Counted from the stretch's first letter, positions 48,291-61,639 are shown. The stretch: DNA of 64,000 nucleotides from Amphiura filiformis (GCF_039555335.1 NW_027305501.1:973501-1037500), one strand, 5' to 3'. Notes: generated from the sequence alone by a model not told the origin. Translations and numbers: made by a program.

Positions 48291-50507
48291 TTTTAACTAA
48301 GCGAAAATAATGAGGTAAAAAGTAAAAAACCGACTTAGCCGCTTAACTGTGGAGCTTTGGGGGATCCCAGTTTTATTATAAAACCTCTAAATTTTACTTT
48401 GGAGGCTTAGTCCTTTACATGGTATTTCAGATAGTATTGGGCAATTACAATCATGTAAGAAGTGCAAATTTGAGCAAAATATGCAGCAAATGATAGCTTT
48501 ACTGTAATACCAGAAGATGGGAGAAATATCTCTTTTGCTGATCAAGCAGACCCCCCCCCCGATCCAAAACAGCCTGGAGTGACTGTGAAGACTGCATGTA
48601 TTATAAACACAAGTGTGAATAACTTTGTTTGCCAAGTCATGGAACCTTTAATGTGTTTGAAGAGCATAATATCCATGGTTAAACAAACAACCATGAACAA
48701 GATCTTGTTCTGTTTAATACATGTACTGCTCTGTGGTTTAGGTTGTGCAAATTACCAGTTTCGTTTGATTTTGTTTACTTACGTTTTTTAATCTCCATGT
48801 GTTATTCAACCTTTTTATGTTCACTCAGCATGCAGGAGAATTTTAGATGTGCTATAAAGAACATTGTAGGCTTTACAAAAGCAAAACTTTAATGATAATT
48901 ATAATGAGTAGTAGAAACGAGATGCAGGGTATCTTAATATTTTAATGACATTATCAATCAAAGTTTTTTTCCTCCATCCCCTATACACAAAACCCAATGG
49001 CATATAAATATTTAAATTCCTCATCAAATTTATAATATGCTAATTAATCACATCCCGTGAATAATAAAATAATAAAACAATAAAATGGATGATATTTGAT
49101 ATTACCATATTTTGCATAACATCTGAGAAGATGAGCTCATCTTCACATGTATTTTGATTGAACATCTGCATTTTGTTCCATTCAAAGAACAGTAGTTTTA
49201 GCTAGTACGATATTGGATTCATATAGGCCTATACCTCAGATGTTATCAACTCAGACAATCCATAGAGACAAATTCGTCTGACAATTGGTTTGTAATGGAA
49301 CATTTTCCAAATGCAAAACATGTTAAAAAAAATCAATGTCCGGATTTTTTTAGACGGGGAGCATCATTTAATATAAATCATTTTTAATAACAGTAATACC
49401 GGTAATATGCACTTCTTGATTTATGCTTTTGGATTTTTAAATGTATATTTAGAGTCCCTCTTTCAAATTTTATATTTATGTGTAATCTCGCTATATCATA
49501 ATTTGCTGATACTTTGGTCAAAATTTACATTAAAATGATAAGTAAAAAACTATTATTGTCAAAATTTCTGTTTTGGTGTCATGTTATTTATTGTATTTTT
49601 TGGCAACAAAAAAGAAAAACCCACCCTATTCTACGGGCGGACCTTTCAACTTCAAGTATAGGGTCGGGTGTTTTTTGTACTTGTATTTCTAGAGAGAGGC
49701 TATCTTGAAATTACCCTAAAATATCACCAAAATCTGAAGAATTTTTTAATACCAACATATTTTCTATGATTTAAGCAAAATAAATGTGTTTTTTTTTAAT
49801 TCTCAAAAACACAAATTCCGGGTTGGTTGGCCCCGTAGAGAAGGGTTTTTTTCGTAGCCTTTGATACTATTAATTTTTTTTTTAATTTGCAACATTTTAT
49901 AAAACTTAACAAAATATTAACAAAAACTGATGCTAAACTTAAAATTTGTATCCATCATTGAAAATCAATCAATTCCGGAAATTAAACCTGTTATTAAAAC
50001 CCCAAGCCACGATGGGTTGATTTGTTTTTAATACACAGAATAATATTTTCCCTCAGTTTATTAATACGGTAGCTACCCAAATCTGCTAAAATAAAGCACA
50101 CAGTAAATTTGGAAACAGATAACACTTTGTACTGCATGGATGAAGTGTGTGTGCACTATCTGTGTGTGCAATGTCCCATGAACAAACAATTACGTAATAG
50201 TATTGACTTTTGTTGAACTTGTGAAAGGTCAGTCCAGAGAGTTTCTCTGCTCGTATTAAATTACTGTGGTAATTTTCGCGTACAGTTATTGTCGCGATTT
50301 GGAGTTACAGAGACATTTTTGCAATTGTTATTTTCGCGATGCTTAGTTTTGCCCTATACTTGCAATACATTATTATATATATTCGCGAGGTGTTAATTTC
50401 GTGGATGGAACTCCATTCGCGAAATCCGCAAAAATAAACCCCTCGCGAAGTGTGCTTGCTTTCTGTGAACTTGTTTTCATTAACTTAAGATAGTGCACTT
50501 GCTTTAA

Positions 50508-50554
50508 CTGTTTCTTTACTCAATGAAACTCTCATTAATTGAGTAAAGAAACAG
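50508..50554. repeat. Hairpin, 17-bp perfect stem
   Basis: CTGTTTCTTTACTCAAT and its exact inverse around a 13-base loop. Confidence 0.8.
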
Positions 50555-51119
50555 CTTATTTTCTGGGCAACCAATTTTCTTGGGGGTGACTTCATTTGGA
50601 ATCTACACCCCCTGTGTGAGAGACTAAAGTAATGTCTTCCATGCAGGGTGTATGTCTTTCAACTGGAATAGCCTAAAATGTGTATATCATATACCTGGTA
50701 TATGGCCGGATTTACCTTTTGATGGTCCTGTGGGCAAGGCAACATGATTGTCGCAGATCTTCTCACTCAAATGGCTTTACCAAGATTGAGCGCAAAGCGC
50801 GGCAATTTGGTCTAAAATAGGCCAAAAGGGAGATGCAAATTGTAAATTTTGTCACAACATCTCTGTCAACTGAGCAGGGGAGGGGTCTGATTCGCCACCC
50901 TGCGACTTGTTTTCCGTCAAGTTGGTGTACCCTCTTTTTCTTTCCTACTAATAATAAGGGCTTACTCAACAAGAACTGAAGAATGTTGGTTGTCATGGTC
51001 ACTTGGGCTGTCAATCATGATGATTATAACTACTAGTACTCACTACCACCAACTTGTGGGGGGAGAAAATGCCCCAACATACATTATGCACATACATAAT
51101 GACAAATTGCATTAACCTG

Positions 51120-51493
51120 GAAGAGAGTGGAATTCCTGATATCTATTTGCACAAAAGGCTGGAAATCCTGACAAATTACTAACAAAACCATCTGGAATTC
51201 CAGCACCTCAATGGACAAAAATATGGATTATTTTATTGACCAGAGGCAAAAAGTCTGGAAATCCAACCAAGGATAAACACAATAAACCTGGAATTCCAAA
51301 ACCCTCTATGCCTTCAGACTAACAAAATGGTGGAAAAATCTGGAAATTTTGCGCCAAGCTTAGGCAAAATAGGCTGGAATTTGGAACAGCATAAGTAGAA
51401 TAGGCTGGAATTCCGAGCCCCAAAGACCACCAAAAAATCTGGATTTCCGTTGCCCTCTATAGGGGGGGTGCATGTTTTATCTGGAATAGCCCA
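51120..51493. repeat. Inverted relative of the 39.8-40.3 kb repeat
   Basis: CTGGAATTCC words at short spacing end in CCCTCTATAGGGGGGGTGCA and TTATCTGGAATAGCCC, the inverse of the left edge at 39.83 kb. Beyond it, 51640-51672 is the inverse of about 39765-39790. Confidence 0.6.
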
Positions 51494-51962
51494 ATGGCGT
51501 GCACGCAAGTTGGGCGCAGTATGCTACCGGTATGTGTGTGTTACGTAAGTGTGTGACTAGCGCACGCTTATGATGTGAATTTACGCGAGCGTGAGTTGGG
51601 ACTTTATTGACGCGCGCAGTAACAAAAGCTGAATAATTTCCACCTTATATAAACCGAACAAACTTTAGTAGGGGGGAGGCAAAGATTTTTGGCAGGCCAA
51701 AAGCAGGAAGCATTTTGGGCAAGTGGAAATCGTTAATCGGGGGAATTGAAGCCTGGGGGACTAGCGATTGTTGGCAGGTCGAAAGGGGAATTGAAGCCTG
51801 GGGGCAGCGATTTTTGGCACAGATGATGTTTTGGGCACCGTTTCTAATATAAGGCCTATGCCCAAAGGCAAAACATTCCCCGCATTACCACGCGTGCCGA
51901 GAAACCGCCTTTGTACACTCTATGCGATTAACTCTACGTACGTCAGGCTACCAAATTATTAA

Positions 51963-52325
51963 AAGCCATTACTATAACATTTTTATACAAAATAGATTAG
52001 CATTTCTTTGCCATAGCATGTTAGCTTTTATTTTTGAGCCGAACAACTAAGGCAATGCAAAGAAAATTGGTATCAAGGCTTCTTCTAGCGCCAATGTCGC
52101 CAATACGTATCACTCCTTCGGTCGTGTTATGGTACGATCCTCAGTTGTTGTGTAGATCACTGTCCCGCACGCCATGTACGTACTGTGTGTTGTGTATGCA
52201 TTCGACTAATTATTCCATCGTAATAATAAAACGATGCGCTGCGGCGTTTTATTCAAAATCTCGGATAGTTGGCAAAACTGCAGCACCTAGTACCTAGAGT
52301 CTTGATTTTTGCAGGATATATTGGT
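51963..52325. repeat. Long-distance inverted repeat, left copy
   Basis: About 360 bp that matches the inverse of about 63430-63790, including ACAAAATAGATTAGCATTT, GTCGCCAATACGTA and GCACCTAG..AGAGTCTTGATTTT. Indels are not in multiples of three, so it is not a conserved coding exon. Confidence 0.8.
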
Positions 52326-52428
52326 TTCATGTAAAAAAAGAATTTTGAAAAATATTGAGGGCAGCCTCCTCAGCAAATGTTATAATATGGCTGGGGGAGT
52401 ATAATATGGCTTTCCCGGATGGCTTTAA

Positions 52429-52861
52429 GGGGCTGTGCAATAATTATGTGTACCCCCGGGGTGGTGAATTTTCAAAATGGTCTGCCAAAAATCGCTTGCC
52501 CCCGCCTTTGACATGCCAAAAAACCTTTGCCCCCACCCCCTTTTGACGTGCCAAAATTCTTTGCCCCCCCTTACACATGCAAGATTTTGGGAACCCGAAT
52601 TTAAAACCTAAAATTGTCTTATATAATGCGAGCAGGAAATTTTGCATATTTGAATGTGTTCCTAATGTTTTCCTACACCTTTTTAGGGCGTAATATAGAA
52701 AAGGTGCCCAAAAATACCGGCCTATCTGTGCCAAAAATTTAATCGCTTGACCCCCCCTTTCAACCTGCTAAAAATACTTGCACCCCCTTTTGACCTGCTA
52801 AAAATCTTTGCCCCCCCTATAATTCACCAGACCGGGAGTACACATAATTATTGCACGGCCC
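52429..52861. mobile_element. C-rich MITE, about 433 bp
   Basis: Ends GGGGCTGTGCAATAATTATG and the inverse of GGGCCGTGCAATAATTATG, both followed by GTGTAC.CCCGG. The interior repeats TGCCAAAAATCGCTTGCCCC and CTGCTAAAAATCTTTGCCCC words. Confidence 0.75.
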
Positions 52862-53426
52862 TATAAAACTGAGAAGGTGAACCAAATGAAATAATAGTCC
52901 CACATCGACGATTGTCTTTTTAAAGACTATTCTTGTTTAAAGGAAATTTTATTTGAACAAGGTCCCTAAATCGTCTTTGACTGACCTTTTTCATCAACAA
53001 AACAAAAATCCGGCAAGGAAAAAATTGTGATGAACGTCGTCGTCATCGTCATCGAAAGCCAAGTAAACGGCTAAATATAATCTGATGATGTTCTTATTGC
53101 AGCAAGGCTGTCAGCGGGTCATCTGAACTTTTATGTACAGTACAGAGATAAAGTTGTCATTGAATTAGAGGTGTAAAAATTCGGCGAAAGAAGCGCCTCA
53201 CATTCCGGACATCCTACCTTACGAAGTCCAAGTGGCACTTGCACTTCCCTGGGCCTGGTTGAATTGCTTCATCGATTGTGCACAGGTAGGCCTATACAAT
53301 TACAATACATGTTTATAATAAATTAATATAGTACATTCTGCATTATCATCATTAGACTGAGTGTAATAGACATTGTTAGAGGGTATTTTAAATCTATGAT
53401 ATCACAGACATAGTTGACATACTTAG

Positions 53427-53551
53427 GGGTTCATTCAAACACTAAAACGGTTGTTTATGCCCGAGCAGCGCCGAGGAGAGGCCGCTTGCGGCCGGCCGCC
53501 CGAGGCAGGGCATAAACAACCGCTTAGTCATGAAAATATATGAATGAACCC
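53427..53551. mobile_element. Hairpin element with GC-rich centre, 125 bp
   Basis: GGGTTCATTCA and CGGTTGTTTATGCCC on the left are matched by inverse copies on the right around a GC-rich centre containing GCGGCCGGCCGC. A second palindrome with the same GTTTATGCCC word lies at about 53690-53717. Confidence 0.7.
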
Positions 53552-53762
53552 GTTCATACATACCAGAACATTTTGTGATTCTTATTTCATCAAAATGATA
53601 AAAAAAAATTATGAGTAACAGAAATTTATTGAAAAACATGATTTTCCTTGTATTTAATTTTCCCTACCCGGCGATCTCACATCCGGGACACCGGGCATAA
53701 ACGCTGTTTATGCCCGGCTCTCGACCAATCACGCACGCTGTTATATAGCGTGCAAATTAAAG

Positions 53763-55082
53763 CAATGTGGTCATGTTTTTTGAGGTGGACACCCAAAAAA
53801 GGTGGAGCTGTCACATATTCCAACAAAATTATTCTTCTTCTTCATATATTTTTGCTAAAATCTACCATGAAGAAATGTTTTTGGTCTCATTTTGAAGATA
53901 AATTATTAATCTAATGAAATAATAACAAATACAGTTGAACAAATGTATTAATTAATTACAACCGCTTAATCAAGTTAATTAGCCAGGGGTGGAGCCAGTA
54001 GAGGAGGAGCCGGTAGAGGAGGAGCCGGTAGAGGAGGAGCTCTGTGTAAATCCAATGAGAAGTTGGTGTTCAATAATAAAATTTATGCACTTAGTTGCCT
54101 AGTAGAAGTAAAAATGCATTTGCATAATGTTAATCTTATTTTTAAACTTTCTGTAACTATAATTGCCTAGCTAATCTTAATAAACTTAGTAATTAAGGAT
54201 CGATTTAACGAGCTTTTAATTAATGCAGGGGAACTTGTCATGCAATACAATGGGTTTTAAATTTTGCATGCATGAAGAAAGGAATGAAAATAAATCTCAT
54301 CTGTCATAAATAGATCTTTTAAATTGTTTTATCTTTGAAATATCTATCAAATAAATCTTCTCAAAGGAGATTATTGCAGTCAAAGGATTTAATCTGATGA
54401 CATACAGACATATGATCTCTTGTTATTGTTAAATAGTTTATTGATGTAGGCTAATTGTGCATCTATATGCCTACATGTACATGTACCATTGTTACAATTT
54501 ATTCACTGTTTAATTGATTTTTGAAACACCCTATATGGAATTGGATATTTAAATGTGATATTAATTTATTATAGCAATTCTTTTTAACTGTAGACGGTAT
54601 TTTGTTTCCAAATTTTAAGTGCATTTGCTTACAAATGGCACTTAGGGAAAATTTTCATTAAATTAAACAATTTAAAATGCAACTCTTTTCACACCCTGTA
54701 TAACACAATGGGCTTAACAAATATAGTGCAAACTAAATATTTAATGAAAGGAATAATTGTGTACATTCCAAATATCAAGTTCATTTTCCAATTTAATATA
54801 CTATGTAGAAATATTGGAGTGGTAAAGAAATGTAATGTTTTAGGTATTTTTCAATGGAATCACCCTGTATATTTTTTGACACACCCTCACCCTGTATATC
54901 CACTCAAACTTAACAGATTTGCAATCCTGACAATATATGCTTTCTCAAAATATATAATTTTACATAGTTTGGGTGAAAACTTTTTGAAATATAATCAGAA
55001 ATACAAAAAAGGAGTTGATTTTTGACAAATTGCAAGATGTGACGCAAGTGGGTCCCACCTCAAAAAACATGACCATGTGTGA
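53763..55082. mobile_element. 1.3-kb element with inverted ends
   Basis: GGTCATGTTTTTTGAGGTGG near 53770 is the inverse of CCACCTCAAAAAACATGACC near 55056. Inside are a 15-bp tandem (GAGCCGGTAGAGGAG, three copies at about 53992-54043) and AT-rich sequence. No coding frame. Confidence 0.55.
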
Positions 55083-55199
55083 TTTGTATAAAAAATAAAT
55101 TCCTATAAAACTGTTAGTTTTCAAGTGCTTCACTAGTAGGTATACTGATCACATTGTTGTTTGTAGCCAAACAAAATGAGTTAAAATGAAGAAAATTGC

Positions 55200-55990
55200 T
55201 ATTTCTAGTTCCAGCGCCTAGTGCATCATATCTCGCCGATCGTATTATTATCATGATTAAATGAGTGAATGTTTTTTGGAATTTATTCATTTTACTGGAA
55301 CTCACTTTTCATGCTTTTTGCAACTTTGCGATGTTGCGTCTCGAGACTTCATCAATTGGACGTAAGACAAATTTAGCGATATACGGTACACACATTACAT
55401 TTTATGCATCAAGCCGGGCAGCGTCTACAATGCGTGAATCATCTCGCCGATCGTATTTTTATCATGATAATTAGCAGAGCTTCACGCAACTGATAGGATG
55501 TACTTAAACAAGACGTTTCATGAATAGCGATATATGCATACAGTTTATGTGCGTCACTGATTCTATGATACACACGCATGTGATGTGTTTATCAAGCACT
55601 CAATAGGTTAGTGTATCAGAGATATTTTCTCTGAAAGTGTGAAGCAGGCTCGATCTACTTCGAAGCAGTACATGGAATATAATTGTAGAATTCCTTCTCG
55701 CCACCATACACTACGTAGCACATGCAGATATACGTAGTGTAGGAACGGTGTCTTGTGGTTCGGAAAGTCACATAAAGCTGGTGGTCCCGTGTACAGGAAG
55801 AGTCAAATCCTGTGCACATTAAGTGTCAGAGCTATTCAAAAAGAGAAGGGGGCCATCCCCAGTTCTGATATATAATCACTTCCTTTAAGTTCCAGAGGAC
55901 TTCCAGTTTAGCTCAAAGTCAAATGAGGAAGTATAAGAAAGGAAAGGAAAGGAAATCGGTGAACTCCGAATAAAACTGGAGATCCTCAGT
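55200..55990. other. Gene-free stretch
   Basis: The words CTCGCCGATCGTATT.TTATCATGAT occur twice, 213 bp apart (about 55232 and 55443). Nothing else supported. Confidence 0.4.
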
Positions 55991-56003
55991 TTTAAGAGTA
56001 CAC

Positions 56004-56190
56004 CCGCCCGTCAGTCCAAAACCCCGTCAGTCCAAACCACCGCTAGTCTGAATTTTAAGCTTACCTGATGCTAACCCTACAACTAACCCTAAACCTAATG
56101 CTAACCCTAAACATAACCCTAACCCTAAACCCTAAAAATTCGGACTAGCGGTGGTTCGGATTGACAGTATTTTGGATTGACAGGGCCGGA
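56004..56190. mobile_element. Inverted-repeat element enclosing telomere-like CCCTAA repeats
   Basis: GTCAGTCCAAACCACCGCTA (about 56028) is roughly inverted as TAGCGGTGGTTCGGATTGAC (about 56146). Between them lie about ten degenerate AACCCTAA units. Confidence 0.65.
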
Positions 56191-57074
56191 CCCCTGTTTT
56201 AAATAAATGTTAAGACTCAGTACACCGGTCGATCTTACCGCTTCCGATGTTGATTAAGATACTTCTTGCATCGATCCCGAGATGCGGAAAAACCAATAGT
56301 CATTTTGTCCCACATAAATGAATAAATAACAAAAACCCCGATCCCCGGTGGACTCACCCAAAAGGTGACGCCACACCATATGATCGTCCTTATCCTCCTT
56401 GGTCTCCGACTGACACAGACGTGCCTATCGATTGTTCATAGCACTGTGTATCAATTCTCGACCAAAGGCGAGATATACGGTTGTAGTTTCACACCTTAGG
56501 TAAAACCAAACCGGTATTGTTCGGCTGAGGATAGTTTTGACGGCATTTTCTGGCGAAAAAGTGACAAAAAACGATCCAAAACTTAGCTACATATCGTGCC
56601 TCCGTTTATATACGGGACACACGAGCAATTCAAAATGGCCGCTCGTTGACGCCATTCATTTTGTTTCCCACGTAAAACAACCATTGCAGCCTGTAAGTTA
56701 CAATAGATGTTTGTACATACACATTGTATTTCATGTACGGTAGGTTATTGTTGCTATGTTAGGGTGATTACTCTATCGTTATGTCTTCATTACCGTCCAA
56801 TAAAGACGCAGTTAATCAGATATTCATACGGTGGGGATTGGTAGGGACCCGTCTGACATTTTAGTAATAAAGTTAGCCAGTCCTTACTTTTACCACTAAC
56901 GTTAGCGACCAGCCTCCGTGCTCAGGTTTGCTTACTGGGCTTGAGTCGCGTGTTGGGGGTAGCCCCCTCCCTTTTCTCCTCGCCGCCTCGGCCCTGTCGG
57001 GCTTGCCCTTCCTGGTGACGGAGCGGGACCCACACCCGCTCTGTTTCACCCAGGGAGTGCTCACGATCTTCTAG

Positions 57075-59205
57075 ATGTCTTTCTTTTGCTTAGGACTCTC
57101 CGAGTTCCAGCTTGACGATTGGGATAGGCTCCGTCATCGCCATAAGACGAAGAAGAAATCTACCAAGGGCACTGGTAAGGTCGATACGGTGGATTCTGCT
57201 GTGACAGCCCCTATGTGTCATGGCAGGTCTGCTTAAGGGGGCTCCGTCCCCGGACAAGCAGGCGGTTCCTTCGGGACTGCTAAGCGGCCCAAAGGCTCAG
57301 CAGCCAGCGAAAGCACTGACTATACGTCGGAGCAAAGTAGCAGGCAGCAGAGCGGTAACCACCAGCGGAAACCCTAGCGGGTTTTGCAGCAGGAGGATAC
57401 CAGTCGACACGGTAGATTCTGCTGTGACAGCCCCTATGGGTCATGGCAGGTCTGCTTAAGGGGCTCCGGTCCCCGGACAAGCAGGCGGTTCCTTCGGGAC
57501 TGCTAAGCGCCCCCAAAGGCTCAGCAGCCAGCGAAAGCACTGACTATACGTCCGGAGCAAAGTAGCAGGCAGCAGAGCGGTAACCACCAGCGAAAACCCT
57601 AGCGGGTTTTGTAGCAGGAGGATACCAGCCCTCTAGCGAAAATCCTCACGGGTTTTTAGCAGGAGGACACCCGCCTGTTGCAGGCATGTCTCACGGGCTC
57701 AAACAGCCACAGTAGTAGCTAGCGACGGGCAGCATGCAAGGGTACCCGGCTTGCCTGGGTTGAACCCTAGCATGCATGGGTTCAGCAGAGAGACGATACC
57801 GCTGCTAACGCTGTGGGTGTAGTCTTAGCAGAACCAACTGGGGTTGTCACACGGCAGCGCCCCATGGCGGGACCGCCGAGTGATACCCTGGGCCCTAGAA
57901 TAGCTGCTGGCTGTCCACAGGGACTGGCTGGCGATTATTCAGGGGTTGGGCTCGCAGTCTCTCACGGGACAGCGACCCAGGTGCATTCGGTGGCAGCTAC
58001 AAAGACGAGCTACGGCTTGACTTCAGTGGTAGCCGCTATGCACCCGCCCATAGCTGCCGTGAGTGGTCCGCCACACACAGCGACCTTGGGCGAAGCTCTA
58101 GAGGGTACAGTAAGTAGCTTGAACAGCCTAGCTGATCAACAACCCACTTATGTCCTCGAGAGCCAGCGGAGCGTGGGTGATCCATTACCGTCAATGGGTC
58201 AATTACCCTCTCTTGATCGATCACTGTCAAATCAACAGGGCATAGCTCCATTGATTGACGCTGCCTATTCAGGTGGCGAGGTGATTGATCGGGGTATGCA
58301 CGCTCAGCTACCCGTGGTCCTAGGCAAGCTCCCTCTAGCCAAGGGACAGCCGGTATAAGCGGGGTACCCATACACATCGGCTTGATCCCCTTGCGGGGAA
58401 CGCAGTGAGGCATGGGTACAGTGGTACACAGCCGGAGCCCTCACGGGCACCTACGCTAGTACCGCAAGGGCCGGTACCACGCCAGCACACAGCTTGATCC
58501 CCAAACAGGGAACGCAGTGTGGCGAGGGTACAGCGGTCCACAGTTGGGAACCCTCACGGGTACCCACGCTGATACCGCACCGGTACCGCAGCACCGCTTT
58601 AGTCGCCACAGTCTCTGTGGCAACAAGGGGGAGGCGGTGCTGGTACTGCAGTACCATGGGGTTACCCTGGTGGCGGATCCTTTCAGGGTCAGCTGCCGGC
58701 GGGGTATGCCCCGTGGTACCCGCCGCAGGGTGTTTCTTCCACGGCCTAGCACCGTGGCAAGTGTCGCCAGCGATGGCCACGCAGTACCATCATCAGCTGT
58801 TGACCAGGCCAGCCGGCATGGGGCTAACCCAGATCTTGATCAGGGTAGGCCCCGTGCTGCTAGCGCTAGGACGACGGCTGCGAGAGCATGCGGACCCAGT
58901 GGTGCCATGGCGGATACCTCAGGGTCTTGCGGGAGTACTCCCTCTTCTGCTGGCAGGTAGTCGGCGAGCCACACAGTGGTTATGCCTTCTTACCCGCTTT
59001 CAGATGCCCGTCCTCAGTTACCGTCATCATCAGAGCATGATACGGATACTGTGGGCGAGGGAAAGGAGTCGGAAGCTGAGTCCGGTAGTGACATCACTAC
59101 AGTCTCCTTCCCCCGCTGCCCCGCGAGGGGAGCAACAGCACTGATCTTCCTCCGGACACCCCCTAAGGGGGAGTCCATGGAGGAGGACCAGGGATCCTTT
59201 CAGTA
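57075..59205 (+). pseudogene. DIRS gag-like region, broken
   Basis: Opens with ATG at 57075 (MSFFCLGLSEFQLDDWDRL) followed by a lysine-rich run, and closes after about 55 codons. A tandem duplication of about 223 bp (57181-57403 and 57404 onward) follows, with repeated GCGAAAACCCTAGCGGGTTTT-like words. Later open frames at 57813-58358 and 58494-59144 are proline-, serine- and glutamate-rich. Position before the reverse transcriptase and composition suggest gag. There is no motif proof. Confidence 0.6.
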
Positions 59206-59861
59206 GGATGCTCAGCTGCTGCTTCCTCACAGGGGACGCCTGCACTCTCATTCCCGGCAAACCTCACGGGTGGATATCGTAGGGCTGTCGAGCTCAGTAG
59301 AGCTACGACGCCGCGGGCTTGCACGCTTCCTCTGCGTGTAACGCGGGAGGACCACGAGACCTACCTGAGGGGATCCGAGAGGGACCCAGATGTCGCCAAG
59401 CGTATCACGCTCCGACAACATCTGAGCTCTTCCGCGGGGTGAGCCTATTAGCGGTGCTAACAGCTAGCCTCACCGAGAGCTCCATGGGCCTAGCCCATAG
59501 GGTGTCCACTCAGCTGGGAGGGGCCTGCCACTCCAATCGCTCAACGCGATGGAAAGGCAGGGTCCCTTTTTCTCTTTGGATGCTTCTGCGCCACGGTGGA
59601 GGACCGTGCAAAGAAGCTACCAACGGGAGCACTCTGAAGAGGTCGGAAACTGCCCTTACCATGGGTAGGAGCTCCGACTTCAGCAGGCCGTGCACCACCA
59701 ACAGTACCCGAGCCCACTACCTCTGCAGCACCCATTTCTGGGAGGCGCAAGGGTAGCACAGGAACAGCTGGCAAGCCCCGAGGAAGAGCAAGCGCTCTTC
59801 CAAGGGAAGCTAGGCAGAGCATTCCTGGGGGCTCAGCGGTTTTTCCACAGGGGATCTCCCA

Positions 59862-60640
59862 GTGGATCGACCGCTTATGGCTTTCACCCAGAGGTGGGAA
59901 ACCATCTCTTTGCGTGCCTGGGTATGGTCAGTGGTGAGTGGGGGTTACAGACTGGCAACCCAGTCTCCCCACATTCGCCTGCACATTTCAGAGGTCCACA
60001 GTAGTGCCGCCAGACGGCCCCCAGCGTCGGGCACTACTGACAGGGATCACACAGCTTCTCACGAAGCGGGCGATTGTCCCGGTCTACCCCCGTTCTACGG
60101 GTGATCTTGGAGCCATTGGCTCCAAGGAAGACCGGCGACGGGAGCCCCATCCGGAACCGCAGGCCGCTGAACACGTTCTTCAGGCCCAAGAGGTTCAGAA
60201 TGGGGACTCTCGCCCCGGTGCTAGCCTGCCCCATCAGGGGCATGGGAACAGCATCGCTAGATCTCTCGGACGCCTATCTGCATATGCCAATCGCCTCTCA
60301 AGATCGGAGGCATCTGCGCTTCTAGGTACAGGATCAAAATTACCAGTTTTGATACCGCCATCCGCCTGTCCATCTCTCCCAGGGTGTTTAACACTCTTGG
60401 TCAGAGCGGTGGCAGCGCACCTGAAGCACAGGGGTGTCAACATCAGTTGCTACCTGGACGCTTGGCTCATATACGGACGCACTCCACTGAAGACTACGGG
60501 TCTCATGGGGTTGATAGTCCGTGGGTGCGGGACCCTGGATTTTTGATCAGCTCAAAAAGTCCAGCGTGGTCCCGACGCAGACACCACTATTTGTAGGGGC
60601 CCAGATCACCCTCACGGAGGGGTTCGCGGTGCTCTCACCC
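59862..60640 (+). pseudogene. DIRS reverse transcriptase, broken and active site altered
   Basis: Spread over at least three frames: RWETISLRAWVWSVVSGGYR at the start (59880-59960), then ASLDLSDAYLHMPI (motif A aspartates, about 60258-60300), then YLDAWLIYG (about 60451-60477) where the family has Y-x-D-D. The second catalytic aspartate is alanine here. Frameshifts separate the blocks. Confidence 0.88.
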
Positions 60641-60845
60641 GAGCGGTGATTTAACATGGTGCGGTGTGCCTGACTCTTGGCCGAGTCTCGGCAAAACCCG
60701 CTGTGGCATGGATGAAGGTGGTAGGCCTAATGGCCAGTATGGTAGACCTCGTACTGTACTGCCGCTTTCTACGTTAGGCTTACCCAACTACACCTTCTAG
60801 CCTTCTTGCAGGCCCAGTCGTCACCCAATATCTGGCGCGGTTCCG

Positions 60846-61430
60846 TTGTCAGAGATCGCGCGAGAGGAACTCTGGTGGTGGACCCATCAGCCCAATTTGA
60901 CCCAGGGTGTCAGGTTCCTGCACCCCGGTATGTCACGTAGTGACGACCATAGCGCCAAAACGGGGCTGGGGGTCCACATCCACGGAGACTCCGCTCGGGC
61001 CTATGGGGCCATAGAGACAGAGTTTCACATCAACCTCCTCGCTTACGAGGAGGTGATCGTGGAATCACATACCGTTGTCCTGACGGATAACACAACCGTG
61101 GTAGCCTACCCCAACAGACAAGGGGACTCCGGGCCACCACGATTGAGCCTGCATGCACGACACCTGATAGGGTGGTGCAAGTTCAGGCAGATTACGATGA
61201 GAGCGATACACATCGCGGCGTCACCAGCATCCTCGCGCACAATCTGTCACGAGGAAGGGTGTCGGGACCAGCAGAATGGTCCCTTGCTTCGCAGGTCGCT
61301 CAGACGATCTTCAAGGGGAGGTACCACCCCTCGAAAGATCTGTTCGCATCTCATCGCAATCATCCACTGCCGGTGTACTGCTCAAGGGTCGCGGACCCCC
61401 AAGCATTCACCGTGGACGCTCTGTCCATAG
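60846..61430 (+). pseudogene. DIRS RNase H domain, partial
   Basis: Frame with GVHIHGDSARAYGA, FHINLLAYEEVIVE, LTDNTTVVAYPNRQGD and ITMRAIHIAASPAS, the typical order of DIRS RNase H. The upstream TTDAS-like block is damaged. After a frameshift, the next frame (61172-61801) continues with NLSRGRVSGPAEWSLASQV and DLFASHRNHPLPVYCS, the usual continuation of the domain. Confidence 0.85.
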
Positions 61431-61639
61431 ACTGGGGAGGGCTGACAGCTTATGCAGTCCCTCCGATCTCACTACTCATGAGGGTGGTGGCCAAGATCGG
61501 GTGGGAAGACTGCATTGTCATTCTGCTAGCGGCAAGGCCGCTGGCACTCCCCGAGGTACCAGATCTACTCCGGATGCCCGGAGCGGAGGTACCCAGTCTA
61601 TCACTAGAGCACCTGCAGTTAGCTGCATGGCCCTTACCA

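Larger units (their letters stand above)
47700..51100. other. Gene-free stretch with decayed repeats
   Basis: No exon recognised. It holds a 16-bp stem hairpin (48249-48290), a CGCGA-rich decayed MITE (about 50265-50455, with TTTTCGCG and TTCGCGAGG words in both orientations) and a 17-bp stem hairpin (50508-50554). Confidence 0.45.

Noticed and set aside
53103..53285. Plus-strand segment between ttattgcag and gtaggc, 183 nt
   Set aside because: All three frames contain stops. It might be an untranslated exon but nothing supports it.
56070..56135. True telomere end
   Set aside because: The CCCTAA units are degenerate, short and internal, held within an inverted-repeat element.
57813..59144. 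Long GC-rich frames as possible host genes
   Set aside because: They lie between the inverted ends of the DIRS element, upstream of its reverse transcriptase, and overlap frames on the other strand.
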